Shown: positions 21,880-30,438 of the stretch, piece after piece
How the letters are laid out: each line of letters opens with the position of its first letter
How positions within the stretch are numbered: the first letter of the stretch is position 1
Source of the DNA: a virus
Length of the DNA: 64,000 nucleotides
IMG/VR virus record: IMGVR_UViG_3300025305_003938
Coordinates: 1-64,000 of that record
Strand: one strand, 5' to 3'
Notes under the pieces: generated by a model
Told to the model about the DNA's origin: nothing
Databases searched by the model: none
What the model saw: only the letters and a program-made list of their open reading frames with translations
Translations under genes and position numbers: made by a program

Positions 21880-23889
21880 ATGGGCGTGACCCACATGATG
21901 CATCCGTTTGATCTACCCAATGTCAAAACGGGAAAAGACTTATTAAACTTTTTTCAAGACGCAAGTCGGTGGCTTAAAGAGAACTCCGCTGCATTGAAAA
22001 TTGATGGTACTAATATACCCGTTAAGCTAATCGATGGCGACTTCGGAAAACAATTCGCTGGTGATCGTGGCTCTCTCCATCATGCAGATGTGGCCGGCCT
22101 AACAAGTAAGAATGTAGCTACAAGATTCAGAGAAGGACATGGGTTTATAGAAACCATACCTGCCGTAGCTGCGGTTTTTGACGCGGCACTTCCCAACATT
22201 GAAAAAGAATTAGAAGCACTTGGAATGATGGATGATCCATCAATTTACTTAAATACCGAATACGTACCCGCTTCCGGAAAAGGAAATGTCATACAATACG
22301 GAGATCAAGAAGAGGGTGAAGAGTCAGTCAACACAATTGCAATTCATAACTTAAGCCAGTTTTATGCTAAAACAAGCAAAATTAAAGGCAAAGCTGTTCG
22401 GCCGGGCTTACCTAGGCCGATTGATCCGATAACAAAGCGCGCAACGACCACAGATGCTGCAACTGAAATTCCATACGATGAGGGTGTTATGAAAAGCCTC
22501 ATTGCAAAGATGAACGCAACACTACAGAAACAAGAGTTGCCCTTTAAGGTTTTCGGAAGTGTGCCAACACACAAACTAAAGGCAGATATTAACTTAAGTG
22601 AAGTTTTAGAATCTCCTGTCTCAATATTATTAGACGAAGAAGTTACCACCAAATCTCTTGGAGAATGGCTAGCTCATGCTGTTAACCCAAAGCGAGAAAC
22701 CATGGAGCTGAGTAACGGTAATGTAGTGGCAGCTGTACATAAAGAAATATACCAACGTATTATTCCGGAAGATCCCAGTAACGCCTTGGCAGTAGCAAAG
22801 CTTCTTGCGAATCCCGAAAGAGACTATAAGAAGGCAATCGATGGGGCTATATTCTATCACGCGACCAGATTACTCGGACAAGCTGTATTGGATCCTCTCG
22901 ATAGTGAACTTGGTTCTGTCATGGATCATGAAGGCATTGTGCTCCGCGATAAGACTTTTGGGCCCAATCCGGTTAAGATTACTGGCAATTTCATATTGGG
23001 TGGCCTCGTGTCTTCATTCAAGCGCAACGAATCTTTAACCGAAGAGGACGATTCGCCGGTTGGTGAGAGTTCTGTTGTTTTCATTCCGGGCGGTTTCAAA
23101 CCTCCACACAAAGGGCACGTATATCTCATAAAGAAGGCCATTGAACTAGCAAAAGACTCAAAACCTTACATAGTTACAGGAGAAACTTCAAGAGATGGTA
23201 TAACATTAGATCAATCTAAACGTATACTTGACCTTTACCTTAAAAATGAGGATGTTGCCGTAGGTTTTTCGCGTGATGAAGTAGATATCTTGTTTGTTCC
23301 TGAAACCGGAGTACCAAAGCTTGATGCCGAAGGTCGCGAAATGCTTAGGAAAGATGGCCAACCAATAATAACAAACAGTCCCCTTCAAGTAATTTATAAC
23401 AAATCGATGGAACTACCTCCAGACACAACAGTTTTTATTGCTTCAAGTGCGGCTGATCCCGGACATGCGTCTGTTGGGACTTCAATTAAGGATTCTAGGG
23501 AAGATCTAGATGTTAGACCATTAATCATCCAGATTCCAGAAGAGTACATGGATGCCAAGACGGGACAGAAACTAAGCGCCACAGTGTTAAGAAAAGCTAT
23601 TAAAAACAGTGATTTTGAGAGATTTAAGGACTTCGTGCCTGAAGCTTCTTTGAAAAGCGCTGGCTTTGTATTCCATGAGGTGCTAGGTGCCGGATTTCCA
23701 TCGAATGCGGCCGATAACCCATTTGAAATCTCAGATGTTGGTCATTCTATTGAACATGACGAAGAGCTAGAAGAGATGAGCGTGTCTACTGGAGTTGGTG
23801 CTATGGGTCATATGGGGACATCAAGAAAAAGAAAGAAGCAGTTAAAAGAACTATTTATTAATGATGTTCTAGACTATTTAATAAGATAG
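21880..23889 (+). CDS. Fusion of KxDG (ligase-like) and HxGH nucleotidyltransferase domains
   Basis: This 669-residue protein has an AGGAGA ribosome-binding site. The N-terminal half has ALKIDGTN (Lys40-Ile-Asp-Gly43), the motif-I pattern of covalent nucleotidyltransferases (RNA/DNA ligases, capping enzymes). The C-terminal half has VFIPGGFKPPHKGH (H410-x-G-H413), the HxGH signature of cytidylyl/NMN-adenylyltransferases, and a later SATVLRKAI resembling the ISSTxxR motif. Similar fusions occur in T4-like marine phages. One reading is NAD or RNA-end chemistry, but the substrate is not known. Confidence 0.8.
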   Translation: MGVTHMMHPFDLPNVKTGKDLLNFFQDASRWLKENSAALKIDGTNIPVKLIDGDFGKQFAGDRGSLHHADVAGLTSKNVATRFREGHGFIETIPAVAAVFDAALPNIEKELEALGMMDDPSIYLNTEYVPASGKGNVIQYGDQEEGEESVNTIAIHNLSQFYAKTSKIKGKAVRPGLPRPIDPITKRATTTDAATEIPYDEGVMKSLIAKMNATLQKQELPFKVFGSVPTHKLKADINLSEVLESPVSILLDEEVTTKSLGEWLAHAVNPKRETMELSNGNVVAAVHKEIYQRIIPEDPSNALAVAKLLANPERDYKKAIDGAIFYHATRLLGQAVLDPLDSELGSVMDHEGIVLRDKTFGPNPVKITGNFILGGLVSSFKRNESLTEEDDSPVGESSVVFIPGGFKPPHKGHVYLIKKAIELAKDSKPYIVTGETSRDGITLDQSKRILDLYLKNEDVAVGFSRDEVDILFVPETGVPKLDAEGREMLRKDGQPIITNSPLQVIYNKSMELPPDTTVFIASSAADPGHASVGTSIKDSREDLDVRPLIIQIPEEYMDAKTGQKLSATVLRKAIKNSDFERFKDFVPEASLKSAGFVFHEVLGAGFPSNAADNPFEISDVGHSIEHDEELEEMSVSTGVGAMGHMGTSRKRKKQLKELFINDVLDYLIR

Positions 23890-23902
23890 AGGATTTTACT
23901 AT

Positions 23903-24799
23903 ATGTCAATTGAAAGAGAAACATTCATAAAAGAACTTGAACTTCGCGAAAACATTCGCCGAGCAGTTCGAATCGTTAAAGCCAACAAGATACAGGCGAT
24001 TAACGAGCAAAAAGCTCAAGAGCAGCATCTTCGCACCTTGATCAACAGAACAATAACGGAGCAGAAATTAACAGATATCGATTCTGTGTTCTCTTTCCTC
24101 TTCGAACAGGAGCAAGTCGACCCAGACGAAGCGCCACACCGTTCGACTGCAATCAACAAGCTAGAAACGCTTCTCAAGGCTATCATAGACAAGCTAGAGG
24201 ACGGATATAAATCTCTAACAACTGCGCCAGAGCAGCGAGAGTCATACAGAGCCCATATTGTCAATGGTGTAGTAAACGCCTTATCGGTAGTTGATTCTAA
24301 GGATGAGAAGCAGCATGGGGGCGGAAAAACTCCTATAGTTCCTGTGACCGAAGAAGTCGGCGTTGATATCGGAACGGAGCCAGAAGAAGATGAAGCTTTT
24401 CTTGCAGTCCGAGATGTAGATAAACAGAAATTAGAAGACCCGGATCCGGAAATAGAAAAAGCTGCAAATTTCGGGATCGAAGGTATGGATGAGACCGGCC
24501 GCGATTTCGCCATTGAGGCGTTCGATGAAATTGATTCGCAGATTGTCAATGTTTATTCAAAGCTTCGAAATACTGCCGATAAAAAAGAATTTCAAGATTA
24601 TCTAGTAACGAACCTCAAGTTGCATTTTGATATTTTTGAGAAGGAGCTGGACGCTAAGATAGCCGAGCCTACAACTCCGGAATATGAAAGGGAGCAGGAT
24701 GCCAACGCGGCAGGGATGGAAGAACCTCCCATGGCCGAAGAAGATATCAGCCTAGATCTCAACGAAATTAAGCAATGGCTCAAAAGTCAAAAAAGATAA
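23903..24799 (+). CDS. Acidic helical protein, unknown
   Basis: This 298-residue protein begins with a basic helix (about 15-60, RENIRRAVRIVKANKIQAIN) and continues with long acidic helical and disordered parts (about 150-210). The C-terminus ends in a leader-like helix (DLNEIKQWLKSQKR). No family is recognised. It resembles head-core/scaffold-type proteins in composition only. The last 25 bases overlap the HTH gene. Confidence 0.6.
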   Translation: MSIERETFIKELELRENIRRAVRIVKANKIQAINEQKAQEQHLRTLINRTITEQKLTDIDSVFSFLFEQEQVDPDEAPHRSTAINKLETLLKAIIDKLEDGYKSLTTAPEQRESYRAHIVNGVVNALSVVDSKDEKQHGGGKTPIVPVTEEVGVDIGTEPEEDEAFLAVRDVDKQKLEDPDPEIEKAANFGIEGMDETGRDFAIEAFDEIDSQIVNVYSKLRNTADKKEFQDYLVTNLKLHFDIFEKELDAKIAEPTTPEYEREQDANAAGMEEPPMAEEDISLDLNEIKQWLKSQKR

Positions 24800-25140
24800 G
24801 AGGCAAGAACCAATCTCATAGTATTTCTAGAAAGTTACGACTAGAGAGAAAGTCCTCAGACGAATTCGAAGTGATGCTGAACTCCTTAACTCTGGAGGAA
24901 ATTGTCGGACTTAAGTTAGAGTTGGCATCAAAAGCAGTCAAAGGCAAGATGTATGGAATCCCTCTCTGGAGTAAACTTCCGGAAATAGCCCGGGACGCAG
25001 CATTTAAATATGCGGCCTCTGCCACGAAATCCAAGTCTGAAGCTGCAAAGTTCTTAGGTATCAGTGTCTTAAGGTATAACAAGTTATATTATCGTTATAC
25101 AATTGATGAGTATTTTACTGAGAATAAAGAGGATTTGTGA
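24775..25140 (+). CDS. Helix-turn-helix DNA-binding protein (Fis-like HTH)
   Basis: This 121-residue protein has a basic N-terminus (KSKKIRGKNQSHSISRKLR) and a C-terminal HTH of Fis type (KSKSEAAKFLGISVLRYNKLYYRY). The middle domain is helical. It could be a transcription regulator or a DNA-packaging/recognition protein. It lies just upstream of the tmRNA promoter. Confidence 0.7.
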   Translation: MAQKSKKIRGKNQSHSISRKLRLERKSSDEFEVMLNSLTLEEIVGLKLELASKAVKGKMYGIPLWSKLPEIARDAAFKYAASATKSKSEAAKFLGISVLRYNKLYYRYTIDEYFTENKEDL

Positions 25141-25179
25141 TGTCAGGGTCTCAGGAAGAGGATATAGTGGATAATTATC

Positions 25180-25208
25180 TTGATATCAATACTAATTGGT
25201 GTTATAAT
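25180..25208 (+). promoter_or_regulatory. Promoter of the tmRNA gene
   Basis: TTGATA (25180-25185), a 17-base spacer and TATAAT (25203-25208) form an almost perfect sigma70 promoter. The start would fall near 25215, about 15 bases before the mature tmRNA 5' end, leaving a short leader for RNase P to remove. Confidence 0.8.
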
Positions 25209-25229
25209 TAAAGCTAATAACTAAAAGAA

Positions 25230-25547
25230 GGGGGTGACTAGGTATCGACAGGGTATAAAATATTGAATGGTGCAAGCTGTGCAACTACTGAATATAACAC
25301 ATAAAACTTAATTCAGAACTATAATAACTGCCAATAACGCAGATTACGATCTAGCCTTAACCGCTTAATCCTTGGTTGCTCTTCATACCAAGTGTCCAAG
25401 AAGAGTCTAATAAATAAAACGTTTGTTTTTTAGTTTTTGTCGGATTGAAAAAAAGCTAAAACAATTGCCACATTGTGGCCAAGCTTGTGAATGACCTGAA
25501 AATATGTATATTTCTGGACGACGGTGCAAGTCCGTCCACCTCCACCA
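25230..25547 (+). ncRNA. ssrA: tmRNA (ssrA)
   Basis: The tRNA-like ends pair as GGGGGTG (25230-25236) with CACCTCC (ending 25543), leaving A and an encoded CCA (25545-25547). The third pair is G-U, the alanine identity element of tmRNA. The canonical start GGGGGTGACTAGGTATCGACAGG and a T-arm (GACGG loop CCGTC) are present. The tag frame runs from resume codon GCC (25330) to TAA (25366-25368) and reads A-NNADYDLALTA. Most bacterial tags end in LAA; here it is LTA. The RNA would rescue stalled ribosomes and tag proteins for proteolysis. The length (318 nt) is a little short for a standard tmRNA. Confidence 0.95.
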
Positions 25548-25598
25548 TATTAAAAGGCGTTTCCACCTTTCATAGACTACTTACTATGGAGGGTGGAT

Positions 25599-26141
25599 AT
25601 GTCCAAAATTACATTAACCTGTCCTATATGTGGGATGCATTTTGATAGAAACAAAAAAGAATATAATAGAAGTCAAAGGGTTGGCCGGCCAAGTTATTGT
25701 TCTAGATCTTGTTCTGGTAAGGCCAATATTCAAAGTTTAGGACGCTATGTTGGCGACGACAGCCAGCTTCGGCTTCATGGATATAAACGAAAAGCAGATG
25801 AGTTTTCTAAATTTAGATATTTTTTAAGACGTATAAAATCTAGAGATTATAAAAAAGGTAAAAGCGATATTGACTTACCCTATCTCAAAGAGTTATGGGT
25901 AAGTCAAGAAGGTAAGTGCCCTTTTACCGGATGGGATCTCATCCTTCCAAATAACTCATCGAAACGAAATGATAGATCCGCAATGAGAGCATCTATAGAT
26001 AGAATTGATAACAATAAAGGTTATATAAAAGGAAATATTCGTTATGTAGCTGTGATGGCTAACTACTGCCGAAATTCTTTTTCTGATGATGAAGTTAAGA
26101 TGTTTTGCGAAGCAGTTGTAAGAAATAGAAATATATTATGA
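25599..26141 (+). CDS. HNH endonuclease with zinc-finger N-terminus (homing type)
   Basis: This 180-residue protein starts at ATG 25599 behind GGAGGG. The N-terminus has a treble-clef-like Cys set (CPICGMHF...YCSRSCSGK). The nuclease part has CPFTGWDLIL and ASIDRIDNNKGYIKGNIRYV, the phage/intron HNH signature. The gene is much more AT-rich than its surroundings and begins 52 bases after the tmRNA, so it is probably a recently inserted free-standing homing gene. It overlaps the next gene by 4 bases. Confidence 0.85.
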   Translation: MSKITLTCPICGMHFDRNKKEYNRSQRVGRPSYCSRSCSGKANIQSLGRYVGDDSQLRLHGYKRKADEFSKFRYFLRRIKSRDYKKGKSDIDLPYLKELWVSQEGKCPFTGWDLILPNNSSKRNDRSAMRASIDRIDNNKGYIKGNIRYVAVMANYCRNSFSDDEVKMFCEAVVRNRNIL

Positions 26142-26689
26142 AGAAGATCTTATTATATATAATATTAATATTAATAATACCTAATACTATATTAGCTGGT
26201 AATTTAATTACTAACTTTTCTAGAATTCATGCAATAGACTCTCAGCCATATAAAATTGGTAAATGGATCGATATTCCTCAGATTGTTGTTTGCAGTACTG
26301 CTCCCATCACCCTAGAAGGTGTAAAGGCCGCAATCGATTGGTGGACTAAAAGGGGTCACAAACTTAATAAAAATATTATATTTAAGAATAAAGAAGCTGA
26401 TATTATATGTAATGAAGCTACTCCTATAGGTTATATAACAATTGATATAGGAGATGAGAATACATTACAAAAAGACACCTCTCTGGGCACTTCATATGTC
26501 TCAGTATTAGATCCAATTGGTGAAATCGTATGGACCAGAATATATCTTAAATTTACTCCCAATCCAATGGTCTTAGAACATGAACTAGGTCATGGTTTGG
26601 GATTTCTTCATTATAATAAAGTTGGCCATTTGATGCATGAGAAGTGGGCTGAAAGCGGCTGGTCTGATATAGGCTTAAATTTAAAATAA
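26138..26689 (+). CDS. Secreted metzincin-type zinc peptidase
   Basis: This 183-residue protein has a signal peptide (about 1-20, ending NTILA) and a C-terminal HELGHGLGFLH (148-158), the HExxHxxGxxH zinc motif of metzincins (matrixin/astacin class), with a downstream Met turn in GHLMHEKW. It would act outside the cytoplasm, perhaps on host envelope or surface proteins. The gene is AT-rich like the HNH gene it overlaps and probably arrived with it. Secreted metzincins are rare in phages. Confidence 0.85.
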   Translation: MKKILLYIILILIIPNTILAGNLITNFSRIHAIDSQPYKIGKWIDIPQIVVCSTAPITLEGVKAAIDWWTKRGHKLNKNIIFKNKEADIICNEATPIGYITIDIGDENTLQKDTSLGTSYVSVLDPIGEIVWTRIYLKFTPNPMVLEHELGHGLGFLHYNKVGHLMHEKWAESGWSDIGLNLK

Positions 26690-26738
26690 TTTGTGGGCTG
26701 CATAACTCGACACTAGTTAGCTGTGGAGGGCGCCCCAC

Positions 26739-27830
26739 TTGCGTAAAAAGAAGCTTAAAATTGGCCTTGTATCGGGTCATGATGAGAACATCTGGAGTAA
26801 CGGCCTCGTACAGAATGTTTGGAACCTATATAGGCTTTTAAAATTAGCTGGTTACAACGTACATTGCGTATCTCAGAGTAGTAAGATAGCCGGGAAGAGC
26901 CTCTTTGACGCAAAGATCAAACCTCTACTAATAGAAAATGCAAATCAATATGATCTCATTATTGAGATTGTCCACGGCCTCACAACTAAATTAGCAGACA
27001 GTTATGTTAAGAAGGGTGGCATAGTTGTTGGTGTACAGTATGGAAACAATCTCCTAATCCACACAGAAAATATGTTATTCAAGGACGATCTGCTTCCAAA
27101 GCATGAGACCAGAAGGTCCGAAATATGGACTAGCCCTCACTACGATTTTGCAGTTCCAGCATATGAAATTTTAGAGAAAATGCCAGTTAAGACATGTCCA
27201 TATGTTTGGGATTCAGATATATTTGATTTAGCATGCAAGAACAAAAAATATGATCCATTCTTCAAACAAGGGCAAGATATCAAAACATTTGCATCGTTCG
27301 AACCAAACATCAATATGGTGAAAACTAGTACAATTCCTATATTAATTGCTGAAAAGTACGCCGATATGACCGGTGATTATGACAAAGACGTTTATATATT
27401 TGGAGCTGAGAAACTTAAAGGAAATCCAACGTTTATCGATTTTATTCGCAAACTAGAATTACATAAAAAAAGAAAGATTTCTTTCGAAGGCCGTTGGCAC
27501 ACGCCCTTTGTAATGCATAAAGGTTTTGCGGACGTAATTATATCACATCAGTGGCAAAATCACTTAAATTACCTACAGTTAGAAGCAATGTATACAAATA
27601 GGCCATGTGTTCATAATAACCCTAGGCTTGCAGAATATGGGTCTTTTTATAATGAATTTGATGTTACTGAGGGCGCCTTGCAGTTGCAGAACGCTCTGGA
27701 GACTCATAATGAGAATTTTGAAGAGATATCAGAGATGAACAGAGAACGCCTTTGGCGGTTCAGTCCGATAAACAAAAAAAATGTACAGGGATATAGCGAA
27801 CTAATCGAGGAGCTGATGGATAAAAGATGA
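26739..27830 (+). CDS. DUF2827-type glycosyltransferase
   Basis: In this 363-residue protein the start is TTG 26739, set by GGAGG 10-15 bases upstream. The N-terminal Rossmann-type part (KIGLVSGHDENIWSNGLVQN) and the C-terminal VIISHQWQNHLNYLQLEAMY with NRPCVHNNPRL fit GT-B folds of the DUF2827 group. The donor and acceptor are unknown. The stop overlaps the aminotransferase start, so the two probably act together. Confidence 0.75.
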   Translation: MRKKKLKIGLVSGHDENIWSNGLVQNVWNLYRLLKLAGYNVHCVSQSSKIAGKSLFDAKIKPLLIENANQYDLIIEIVHGLTTKLADSYVKKGGIVVGVQYGNNLLIHTENMLFKDDLLPKHETRRSEIWTSPHYDFAVPAYEILEKMPVKTCPYVWDSDIFDLACKNKKYDPFFKQGQDIKTFASFEPNINMVKTSTIPILIAEKYADMTGDYDKDVYIFGAEKLKGNPTFIDFIRKLELHKKRKISFEGRWHTPFVMHKGFADVIISHQWQNHLNYLQLEAMYTNRPCVHNNPRLAEYGSFYNEFDVTEGALQLQNALETHNENFEEISEMNRERLWRFSPINKKNVQGYSELIEELMDKR

Positions 27831-29068
27831 AAAATGTATTCACTAAAATACCAAGAACGGGTGTAATTTATGTTACACAAAGAGCCACGGCCGAAGGATT
27901 TTATCGCGGCCATCCGGAGTGGTGCAACTTGGGTCAAGGCCAACCGGAAATAGGAAAACTAGTAAATGGTGTCGATAGGATCGAAGAGATTAAAATAGAT
28001 CCATTGGATCATGAATATTCTCCAATAAGTGGCTTAAAGCCCCTCCGCCAAGCAATTGCAGATCAGTATAATGCACTATACAGAAAAGGTAAAAAGTCTA
28101 AATACACATATGAGAACGTCTCAGTCTGCCCCGGCGGCCGCGCGGCTTTAACAAGAGTAGTGGCATCGATAGGAAATATCAACCTAGGCCACTTCATCCC
28201 GGATTATACTGCCTATGAAGAACTCTTAGCTTCATTTAGGACGTTCAATACAATCCCTATATTATTAGATCCAGAGAATGGATATAATATATCGACACAG
28301 GATCTTAAAAAAGAGATTCACGGCAGGGGATTAGGCGCGCTGCTAGTTTCGAATCCCTGCAATCCAACAGGAAAAGTAATATCAGCTGATTCTTTAAACA
28401 AATGGATCGAGCTGGGTAGGGAATTTGATTGTGTTATGCTCATGGACGAGTTTTATAGTAGCTACATATATTCAGGCGCAAAAACAAATAAAACATTGAG
28501 TTCTGCGGCTTATGTAGAAGATATCAATTCAGATCCAGTCGTCATAATTGATGGAATGTCTAAAAACTGGAGATATCCAGGCTGGCGTGTTGCTTGGGCG
28601 ATTGGGCCCAAAAATATCATTAGTTCCATTAATAGTGCCGGCAGTTACTTGGATGGCGGCGCCGCAAGGCCTCTACAAAGAGCGTGCCTGCCACTATTCG
28701 AAGATAACAAGATAGCTGTAGAAACTGCAGCTATCCAAAACACCTTCCGGAAAAAGAGAAGAGTGCTCCTCGATGGATTACAGAATATTGGCGTTTTTTT
28801 CGAAAGAGAGCCCGAAGGAGCGTTTTACGCATGGGGTAACATATCAAACCTCCCATCTTCCATCAACACCGGCCAGAACTTCCTTGAGGCGTGCCTGAAA
28901 GAGAAGGTAATTGTGGTACCCGGAGAGTATTTTGATGTCAACCCGGGAAAGAGAAGAGACAACAAGTCTAGATTCGCCAATCACATACGTTTTTCTTTCG
29001 GACCATCTGAAGATGTGATCGAAGAAGCCATTGGAAGATTGGAAAAGGTAATTCAGAGAGAGGGATGA
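27827..29068 (+). CDS. Class I/II aminotransferase (PLP-dependent)
   Basis: This 413-residue, full-length fold-type-I enzyme has LLVSNPCNPTGKV (PLP/substrate binding), MLMDEFYSSYI (Asp to the PLP nitrogen, Tyr) and IIDGMSKNWRYPGWR with the Schiff-base Lys near 246. The closest general class is the aspartate/aromatic aminotransferases. The neighbour DUF2827 glycosyltransferase suggests amino-sugar or amino-acid decoration, but amino-acid metabolism is equally possible. It is unusual in a phage. Confidence 0.88.
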   Translation: MKNVFTKIPRTGVIYVTQRATAEGFYRGHPEWCNLGQGQPEIGKLVNGVDRIEEIKIDPLDHEYSPISGLKPLRQAIADQYNALYRKGKKSKYTYENVSVCPGGRAALTRVVASIGNINLGHFIPDYTAYEELLASFRTFNTIPILLDPENGYNISTQDLKKEIHGRGLGALLVSNPCNPTGKVISADSLNKWIELGREFDCVMLMDEFYSSYIYSGAKTNKTLSSAAYVEDINSDPVVIIDGMSKNWRYPGWRVAWAIGPKNIISSINSAGSYLDGGAARPLQRACLPLFEDNKIAVETAAIQNTFRKKRRVLLDGLQNIGVFFEREPEGAFYAWGNISNLPSSINTGQNFLEACLKEKVIVVPGEYFDVNPGKRRDNKSRFANHIRFSFGPSEDVIEEAIGRLEKVIQREG

Positions 29069-29169
29069 TGCTAGGTAAGATTTTCTTTACAACTGCATCT
29101 TTAATTGTTATTCTACTTTTAGCAACCATGCTGACAGATGAAGGAAGTCCCACCAGATGGAAGAAGTAA
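29065..29169 (+). CDS. Very small membrane protein
   Basis: This 34-residue frame starts at ATG 29065 (or ATG 29068), overlapping the aminotransferase stop behind AGAGGG. One transmembrane helix (about residues 6-22) and a short charged tail (SPTRWKK) are seen. The next gene overlaps it by 13 bases. Confidence 0.5.
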   Translation: MMLGKIFFTTASLIVILLLATMLTDEGSPTRWKK

Positions 29170-29405
29170 CTGAGCCAACACCCCACGTTGATGGGCCCCC
29201 ATGGACCATCGCCGCGCGCTTCGCAGAATTCGAAGAAGCTGATCGAAAGAGGAAAGAACTAGCCCAAGAGGAAGATCTGCAAGTAAAAGTGCACTATATG
29301 ACACCTTTGCGCAAAGATCCCTTCTTTGCCGTAAAGACAAGGATAGATCCAACTTCTCAGTTGACAACAACTAAAAATAAGAAGAACAAGAAAAGAAAAT
29401 CTTGA
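29157..29405 (+). CDS. Small charged protein, unknown
   Basis: This 82-residue protein has a Pro-rich start, a charged helix (RFAEFEEADRKRKELAQEED) and a very basic Lys/Asn tail (KNKKNKKRKS). No family is recognised. It is followed by the promoter of the methyltransferase gene. Confidence 0.6.
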   Translation: MEEVTEPTPHVDGPPWTIAARFAEFEEADRKRKELAQEEDLQVKVHYMTPLRKDPFFAVKTRIDPTSQLTTTKNKKNKKRKS

Positions 29406-29430
29406 CAACTAGTCATTTAAGCGCTATTAT
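29402..29430 (+). promoter_or_regulatory. Promoter giving a leaderless methyltransferase mRNA
   Basis: TTGACA (29402-29407), a 17-base spacer and TATTAT (29425-29430) form a near-consensus promoter. The normal start, 7 bases after the -10 box, coincides with the A of ATG 29437, so the transcript would carry essentially no 5' leader. Confidence 0.7.
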
Positions 29431-29436
29431 GGTGGC

Positions 29437-29961
29437 ATGATTCGTAGTGAGACTAGACGAGAGCGTTATAACGGAAAACTAGTCGATGCAAAGACGTACC
29501 CGATATCTCTTTGTGCCATCAATTTTATGTTCGATGACAACATTGGGTACTTGATCCGCGCCGCAGCCTGCTTTGGCGCCAAAAAATTGCATGTAATAGG
29601 CAGAATGCCCCTGAGAGGCGCTGTGAAAGCCACTAGCGGCAGTCTGTATGACTACGTAGATATTGAACCTCACAGTTCACCAACGGCATTCTTAGAGCGG
29701 ATGACAGAGGAAAATGTGCAATTAATTTGTGCGGAACTGGCTAATAGCGCCGTTTCCATTGAAAATTTCAATTTTTCCTATGAAAAAGAGATATGCATCG
29801 TCGTTGGTAACGAAACAACAGGAATTCCACCGGAGATTCTAAAGAAAAGTCAGAATATATTTATTCCAATGCCCGGTGTGGGATTTTGTTTGAATACTGC
29901 GCAAGCAGCGAACATCATGTTATACGAAACTGTTAAACAATATGAAAGGTTAAACAAATGA
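29437..29961 (+). CDS. SpoU/TrmH-family RNA 2'-O-methyltransferase
   Basis: This 174-residue protein has the three SPOUT knot motifs: INFMFDDNIGYLIRAAACFG (N, R), VVGNETTGIP and IPMPGVGFCLNTAQAANIML. This class methylates ribose 2'-OH of tRNA or rRNA, using AdoMet in a trefoil-knot fold. The size is close to the minimal catalytic domain. It has its own promoter at 29402 with a predicted leaderless start. With nine tRNA-like genes nearby, tRNA modification is a reasonable guess. Confidence 0.9.
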   Translation: MIRSETRRERYNGKLVDAKTYPISLCAINFMFDDNIGYLIRAAACFGAKKLHVIGRMPLRGAVKATSGSLYDYVDIEPHSSPTAFLERMTEENVQLICAELANSAVSIENFNFSYEKEICIVVGNETTGIPPEILKKSQNIFIPMPGVGFCLNTAQAANIMLYETVKQYERLNK

Positions 29962-30185
29962 GTTTTAAAATTGAAAGAGTGGAGAATGGCTGGATGGCCA
30001 CCCAAAATGCAGATATGTGGGTTTTTCAGGACGAAGACGGAGAAGTCGAAGAGAGGCTATCTGAATCTGAAAGCCTAGGCCGAACGCTAGAATTTTTATT
30101 TTCTGATTTCTTGCAATCGAAAGAAAATGGTGGTATAGTCTTGGGACACACTAGCGAGAGTTTAGAAGTAAATGAAGAGTCTTAA
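29958..30185 (+). CDS. Small acidic protein, unknown
   Basis: This 75-residue protein overlaps the methyltransferase stop by 4 bases. It shows a short beta part (FKIERVENGWMATQNADMWVFQ) and an acidic helical part. It overlaps the next lipoprotein gene by 14 bases. No family is recognised. Confidence 0.6.
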   Translation: MSFKIERVENGWMATQNADMWVFQDEDGEVEERLSESESLGRTLEFLFSDFLQSKENGGIVLGHTSESLEVNEES

Positions 30186-30438
30186 GCTAATATTAATAGC
30201 AATGCTGTTTTCGACCGGTTGCGCGCATGGCGTGATATATCAATTGAGTTTCAGCGCTGTCCCCACTTTGTCTGGGAACTGCAATCATTCATTCCCGATT
30301 AAAGGGAACGATGGTAACTATGGTTTTATATACCACACACATGAGAGCCCCTACTATGATAGGGTGTTGGCCGAACAGTGTTTCGCCGACGAAGCTACTG
30401 CAAGAAAGTTGGGATATCGTAGATATAAGCACCCGTAG
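30172..30438 (+). CDS. Small lipoprotein, unknown
   Basis: This 88-residue protein has a signal peptide ending in LFSTGC (lipobox, Cys17). The mature part has several Cys, His and Tyr residues. Its stop TAG (30436-30438) lies inside the acceptor stem of tRNA-Arg, so the two overlap by 10 bases. An outer-membrane spanin is one possibility given the next gene, but there is no firm motif. Confidence 0.7.
   Translation: MKSLKLILIAMLFSTGCAHGVIYQLSFSAVPTLSGNCNHSFPIKGNDGNYGFIYHTHESPYYDRVLAEQCFADEATARKLGYRRYKHP

Noticed and set aside
24775-25140. HTH protein considered as the small terminase subunit
   Set aside because: No large terminase is next to it and a Fis-like HTH alone is not specific; kept as a DNA-binding protein only.
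25140-25211. A 23-codon frame just before the tmRNA (ending WCYN)
   Set aside because: It lies over the tmRNA promoter and its ribosome-binding site is weak; chance is likely.
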